From 66-474 sp035695065 (GTDB lineage: Bacteria > Pseudomonadota > Gammaproteobacteria > Xanthomonadales > Rhodanobacteraceae), in contig DASSEW010000035.1 of assembly GCA_035695065.1 (NCBI GenBank), positions 1-24,431 on the forward strand: DNA of 24,431 nucleotides. The letters are read 5' to 3'. Below are positions 20,975 to 24,431 of the stretch, piece by piece (positions within the stretch are counted from its first letter, which is position 1; each line of letters starts with the position of its first letter). The notes beneath the pieces are model-generated. The model made no database searches. It was given only the letters and a program-made list of their open reading frames with translations, and was not told the origin of the DNA. Made by a program: the position numbers and the translations under genes.

Positions 20975-21726
20975 CACCCGGCAAGCAATGCGGAGATGAT
21001 CGGCGGCACTTGTGAGGTCGCAGCGGCCAAGTGCGCGTGGATTTCCTCGAGGCTGATCGTCGCCGCATGCGGGTCGCAACCGGCCGCCCAGTTTGCGACC
21101 AGCGCAAGGCAGGCGTATTCGATATCGAGTTCGCGCGCGAGCGCCGCCTCCGGCATGCCGGTCATGCCGACCAGGTCGCAACCGTCGCGGCGAAGGCGCT
21201 CGATTTCCGCGTTGGTTTCCAGGCGCGGCCCCTGCGTGGCCGCGTAGCAACCGCCATCCACCACGGCGACGCCCGCGGTGCGCGCGGCCGCAAGCAGTTC
21301 GGCGCGCAGGGACGCGGTGTAGGGTTCGCTGAAATCGATGTGCAACACCGGCTCGCCGTCGGCATCGCAGAAACTCGACGGTCGGCCGCAGGTGTAGTCG
21401 ATCAGTTGATCAGGAACCACCAGCGCGCGCGGCCCCATGTCGGCGCGGATGCCGCCGACCGCATTGACGCCGATGATCCGGCGCGCGCCGAGTTCGTGCA
21501 GCGCTGCGATGTTGGCGCGGAAGTTGATCCGGTGCGGCGCAAAGCTGTGCGACTCGCCGTGGCGGGCCAGGAATGCGACGCGCTTGCCCGCGATCGTGCC
21601 GGTCACGATCGGCGCCGAGGGCACGCCCCAGCGCGTGTTCACCTCTTGCCGTTCGATGCCAGCCAGGCCGGGGAACGCATACAGCCCGGTGCCGCCGATG
21701 ATGGCAAGATCGATGGCCATGCTCAT
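20974..21726 (-). CDS. S-methyl-5'-thioinosine phosphorylase (MTAP/PNP family)
   Basis: Purine nucleoside phosphorylase of the MTAP branch, 250 residues. Visible motifs are IIGGTGLY (phosphate loop), FLARHGESHSFAPHRINFRANI, VNAVGGI, DGGCYAATQGPRLET and GMTGMPEAALARE. In human MTA phosphorylase two aspartates in the ATDYD segment recognise the 6-amino group. Here that segment is VANWA, with Asn212 and Ala214, as expected for a 6-oxopurine. I therefore favour methylthioinosine over methylthioadenosine as substrate, giving hypoxanthine and methylthioribose-1-phosphate. P. aeruginosa has such an enzyme next to nagZ. The ATG at 21726 overlaps the hpt stop (ATGA); ATG 21720 is an alternative. The substrate call is inference. 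Confidence 0.85.
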   Translation of the reverse strand: MSMAIDLAIIGGTGLYAFPGLAGIERQEVNTRWGVPSAPIVTGTIAGKRVAFLARHGESHSFAPHRINFRANIAALHELGARRIIGVNAVGGIRADMGPRALVVPDQLIDYTCGRPSSFCDADGEPVLHIDFSEPYTASLRAELLAAARTAGVAVVDGGCYAATQGPRLETNAEIERLRRDGCDLVGMTGMPEAALARELDIEYACLALVANWAAGCDPHAATISLEEIHAHLAAATSQVPPIISALLAG

Positions 21727-22274
21727 TCCGGCAATGCGTAGATGGCAGGCAGGTTCCGGCCCTGCTCGTGGTAATCCATGCCGTAACCGAACACGTATCG
21801 GTCCGGCACCTGCACGCCGACGAAATCCGCTTCGAGGCCGGGCGCACGCCGGTCATGGTGCTTCTCGCACAGCACCGCGATCAGCACGCGGCGCGCGCCT
21901 TCGGCGAGGCACGCATCGCGCAGCGCGGCCAGCGTGTGGCCTTCGTCCAGGATGTCGTCGGCGAGGATCACGGTGCGATCGCGCATCACGGCCTGCGGCT
22001 TGCGCAGCCACTGCAGTTCGCCGCCGCGGGTGCCGCCGCGATAGCGGGTGGCGTGCACGTAGTCGAATTCCAGGTCGCAGCCGATCGCGAGCGCCAAAGG
22101 TGCGGCAAACATCAGCCCACCGTGCAGCACGGTCAGGAACAGAGCGCGCTCGCCCTCCAGCGCGCGCGTGATCTGCGCGCCGATGCGGGCGATCGCCGCC
22201 TCGATCACCACGCGATCGTGGACCACCTGCGCCGATTGCAGCGCCGCCGACAATTCGGAAGGCGCGGTGCTCAT
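21723..22274 (-). CDS. hpt: Hypoxanthine-guanine phosphoribosyltransferase
   Basis: Purine salvage enzyme converting hypoxanthine (and often guanine) plus PRPP to IMP (GMP). The 183 residues contain the type I phosphoribosyltransferase elements FLTVLHGGLMFAAPLA, DYVHATRYRGG, the PRPP-binding loop VILADDILDEGHTL with its acidic pair, and the purine-side CEKHHDRRAPGLEADFVG, which has the lysine and Asp/Val residues that contact the base. I start at ATG 22274, which overlaps the nagZ stop by 4 nt (ATGA); the frame open upstream is the antisense-free continuation of nagZ and not part of this protein. It sits between nagZ and the phosphorylase that should produce its hypoxanthine. Confidence 0.93.
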   Translation of the reverse strand: MSTAPSELSAALQSAQVVHDRVVIEAAIARIGAQITRALEGERALFLTVLHGGLMFAAPLALAIGCDLEFDYVHATRYRGGTRGGELQWLRKPQAVMRDRTVILADDILDEGHTLAALRDACLAEGARRVLIAVLCEKHHDRRAPGLEADFVGVQVPDRYVFGYGMDYHEQGRNLPAIYALPE

Positions 22275-23284
22275 GCGGCGCGCTCCATGCCCAGCGTCCG
22301 CACTGCGGCCACGAAATTCGCGTGCTGCGGATTGTCCATCAGCGCCTGCCACGTGCTCGCGACCGCGCCGCAGAGCGTGCGCACGCGTTCCGGCGCGCAC
22401 GGTTCGCGATGGCGCACCGATTCGATCGCCTCGTCCACGAGCTTCGGCGCGCACACCAGCACCAGGTCGCAGCCTGCATCCAGGTGCGCATTCACGCGCG
22501 CATTCACGCCGCCTGCGGATTCCGCCGCGGCCATGCCGATGTCGTCGCTGAATGCGATGCCGCGGAATCCGAGTTCGGCGCGCAGCACGTCCTGGATCCA
22601 CACTTTCGAATAACCCGCAGGCAGTGCGTCCACGGCGGGATACGTCACGTGCGCCAGCATCACCGCTTCCGCGCCGGCTTCGAAGCCGTCCGCGAACGGA
22701 ACGAGGTCGGTCGCGCGCAGCGCATCGAGATCGCGCGTATCGGTGGCGGGTTCCACGTGCGTGTCCTCGACGACCGTGCCGTGCCCGGGAAAGTGTTTGA
22801 GCGTCGCGGCCATGCCGGCCAGCCGCATGCCGCGCAGGTAGGCCGTGCCGAGCTCGGAGACGATCCGCGGATCGGCGTGGAAGGCGCGCTCGCCGATGAT
22901 GCGGTTGCCGCGGGCGAGATCCATCACCGGCGCGAACGACAGATCCACGTCGTTGGCGCGCAGTTCGCTCGCCATCACCCAGGCGTGCATCTCGGCCATG
23001 CAAGCGGCTGCGGCGCGATCGCGCTCGTACAGCTCGCCGATGCGCGCCAGCGGCGGCAGCCGCGTGAAGCCCTCGCGGAAGCGCTGCACGGGACCGCCTT
23101 CCTGGTCCACGCAGATCGGGAACGGTTCGTCACGCTCGCTGCGGATCGCGGCGACGAGTTCATTCAATTGCGCGCGATTGCTGAAATTGCGCGAGAACAG
23201 GATTGCGCCGCTGACTTGCGGGGCGCGCAGGCGCCGCCTGTCGTTGTCGGTGAGTTCGAGGCCTTCGAGGCCGATGACCAGCAT
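22271..23284 (-). CDS. nagZ: Beta-N-acetylhexosaminidase (muropeptide recycling)
   Basis: Cytoplasmic glycoside hydrolase family 3 enzyme that removes N-acetylglucosamine from anhydro-muropeptides during cell-wall recycling and thereby shapes AmpC-type beta-lactamase induction. The 337-residue protein has VDQEGGPVQRFREGFTRLP, the mobile-loop motif KHFPGHGTVVEDTHV with the catalytic His/Asp dyad, and the nucleophile Asp247 in AFSDDIGM, equivalent to Asp248 in E. coli. The ATG at 23284 yields the family start MLVIGLEG. An ATG at 23314 would add ten residues, and longer starts run into the repeat at 23357-23456. No Shine-Dalgarno is visible. First gene of the operon with hpt and the phosphorylase. 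Confidence 0.95.
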   Translation of the reverse strand: MLVIGLEGLELTDNDRRRLRAPQVSGAILFSRNFSNRAQLNELVAAIRSERDEPFPICVDQEGGPVQRFREGFTRLPPLARIGELYERDRAAAACMAEMHAWVMASELRANDVDLSFAPVMDLARGNRIIGERAFHADPRIVSELGTAYLRGMRLAGMAATLKHFPGHGTVVEDTHVEPATDTRDLDALRATDLVPFADGFEAGAEAVMLAHVTYPAVDALPAGYSKVWIQDVLRAELGFRGIAFSDDIGMAAAESAGGVNARVNAHLDAGCDLVLVCAPKLVDEAIESVRHREPCAPERVRTLCGAVASTWQALMDNPQHANFVAAVRTLGMERAA

Positions 23285-23356
23285 GGAGGGATTCCGGGCA
23301 AAGCAAACCCGCATGATGCCGGATTGTTCGAGGCAACGCAGCACTCGCCAGTTTGC

Positions 23357-23456
23357 CGTTCGTCCTGAGCATAGGCTCTGCGCAAGCAGGGACGGAGTCG
23401 AAGGACGGTGATGCGCTTCGACTCCGCCTGCGAGCGGGCTACGCTCAGCGCGAACG
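23357..23456. repeat. Inverted repeat pair between nagZ and rlmD
   Basis: Arm 1 (23357-23407) begins CGTTCGTCCTGAGC and ends GGAGTCGAAGGACG. Arm 2 (23414-23456) is the reverse orientation, beginning CGCTTCGACTCCGCC and ending GCTCAGCGCGAACG. The outer parts are complementary, the centres diverge, and the pair could fold into a long cruciform in the 178-bp nagZ-rlmD gap. The GAGTCGAAG/CTGAGC theme occurs as an intergenic repeat in many proteobacterial genomes. It differs from the two GTAG-type elements elsewhere in the window. Confidence 0.65.
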
Positions 23457-23462
23457 AAATTC

Positions 23463-24431
23463 CTAGCGTTCAAATAGCGCGATGGACTCCACATGCGCCG
23501 TATGCGGGAACATGTCCATCACGCCGGCAGCGGCCAGCGTGAAGCCGTGCCGTTGCACCAAGGTTCCGGCGTCACGGGCCAGCGAACCCGGATGGCAGGA
23601 CACGTACACCACGCGCTTGACCGATTTGCCGGGCAGGTGTTCCAGCACACCGGCCGCGCCGGTACGCGGCGGGTCCAGCAGCCACTTGTCCCATTCCGCG
23701 CGCGCCCATGGGGCGCCACGCGGATCCAGCGCCAGGTCACCCACCACGAATTCCGCGTTGGTGATGCGGTTGCGCGCGGCATTCGCGCGCGCGCGTTCGA
23801 TCAGCCCGGCATCGCCTTCCACGCCGCAGACGAAACCGGCACGGCGCGCGATCGGCAGCGAGAAGTTGCCGAGCCCGCAGAACAGATCCAGCACGCGATC
23901 GACGGGCTGCGGATCGAGCAGTTGCAGCGCATGCGCAATCATCCGCTTGTTCAGGTCCGGATTGACCTGCACGAAATCCAGCGGCTCGAAGTGCAGGTCG
24001 AGGTCGTATTCGTCCAGCCGGTAATGCAATTGCACGTGCCCGGGATGCAGCGCGTGCACGCTGTCGTTGCCGCCCGGCTGCAGCAGGATCGCGAGGCCGT
24101 GCTCGCGTCCGAACGCGATCAGCTTTTCGCGATCGCCCGACGACAATGGCACCAGATGCCGGAACACCAGCGCGACCATTTCATCGCCGGCGGCGAACTC
24201 GATCTGCGGAATCGAAGCCGCGCCTTCCATCGAATTCAGCAGCGCGCCCAGCGCCTCCAGCTTCGATCCCAAGGCCGGATGCAGCACTTCGCAGCGCGAG
24301 AGGTCGGCCACGAAGCGCGGGTCGAGCTCGCGGAAGCCGACGAGCGTCCTGCCCTTCTTCGGCACATGCTTGACCGAGAGCCGGCCGCGGCGGCGATAGC
24401 CCCACGGTTCCGCGGTGAGCGGCGGCAACCA
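23463..24431 (-). CDS. rlmD: 23S rRNA (uracil(1939)-C(5))-methyltransferase, 5' part cut off
   Basis: SAM-dependent methyltransferase (RumA) that makes m5U1939 in 23S rRNA. The visible 323 codons run to the window edge, starting inside the protein at WLPPLTAEPWGYRRRGRLS, which aligns with PWGYRRRARLS of E. coli RumA. About 110 residues, including the TRAM domain and the cysteines of the 4Fe-4S cluster, should lie outside. Present are the SAM-binding LDLFCGLGNFSLP, the acidic VEGD, the LLDPPRTG loop, the catalytic cysteine in YVSCHPGSLARD and the C-terminal DMFPHTAHVES. The residue order and spacing are normal, so the gene looks intact apart from truncation by the window. The stop lies 6 nt from the inverted repeat. 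Confidence 0.95.
   Translation of the reverse strand, partial: WLPPLTAEPWGYRRRGRLSVKHVPKKGRTLVGFRELDPRFVADLSRCEVLHPALGSKLEALGALLNSMEGAASIPQIEFAAGDEMVALVFRHLVPLSSGDREKLIAFGREHGLAILLQPGGNDSVHALHPGHVQLHYRLDEYDLDLHFEPLDFVQVNPDLNKRMIAHALQLLDPQPVDRVLDLFCGLGNFSLPIARRAGFVCGVEGDAGLIERARANAARNRITNAEFVVGDLALDPRGAPWARAEWDKWLLDPPRTGAAGVLEHLPGKSVKRVVYVSCHPGSLARDAGTLVQRHGFTLAAAGVMDMFPHTAHVESIALFER

Noticed and set aside
22275..23003. Upstream extension of the phosphoribosyltransferase frame
   Set aside because: It lies wholly inside nagZ in another frame; the family N-terminus and the ATGA overlap fix the start at 22274.

Overview
The window is a GC-rich, densely packed stretch of gammaproteobacterial chromosome. 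Gene content, protein sequences and gene order point to the order Lysobacterales/Xanthomonadales, probably the Rhodanobacteraceae or Lysobacteraceae; this placement is inferred from protein resemblance, not from a search. Almost everything is core housekeeping. I see no prophage, insertion sequence, integron, CRISPR array, toxin-antitoxin pair or defence locus.

Layout. Positions 1-2836 (+) hold most of rne (RNase E, start outside the window), convergent with a GacA/UvrY-type response regulator. On the minus strand from 8753 down to 2840 runs kdsB > thioredoxin-like/NHL-propeller protein > uvrC > pgsA > tRNA-Gly > tRNA-Cys > tRNA-Leu > uvrY. This is the enterobacterial uvrY-uvrC-pgsA-glyW-cysT-leuZ neighbourhood with the regulator moved to the far end. 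tRNA-Gly has its own good promoter and is followed by a structured spacer and a strong intrinsic terminator. A DMT-family transporter diverges from kdsB. A second minus-strand operon (12958-9813) carries a protein with a PilZ-like C-terminus, ispG (MEP isoprenoid pathway) and a small DUF1272 zinc-ribbon protein. Positions 13131-17375 (+) hold a phospholipase D/cardiolipin synthase-like protein, xseA and an aldehyde dehydrogenase, packed end to end. A lone degenerate GGDEF protein (-) diverges from an MsbA-like ABC exporter (+).

Positions 19962-24431 are all on the minus strand. They hold csbD plus a PRC-barrel gene (probable stress pair), a cold-shock protein, and the operon nagZ > hpt > methylthioinosine phosphorylase joined by two ATGA overlaps. 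The window ends in the 3' two-thirds or more of rlmD.

Functional links. nagZ recycles muropeptides. The phosphorylase, whose purine pocket carries Asn where MTA phosphorylases carry Asp, should release hypoxanthine, and the adjacent phosphoribosyltransferase would turn that into IMP.

The most interesting non-coding signals are two REPIN-like elements with the GTAG signature placed just after + strand genes (one supplies the stop codon of the DUF1272 gene), a different inverted repeat between nagZ and rlmD, the structured spacer after tRNA-Gly, and several genes that lack a Shine-Dalgarno sequence but have a -10-like hexamer 6-9 nt before the start codon. I found no convincing new multi-gene system; the best leads are listed with modest scores.
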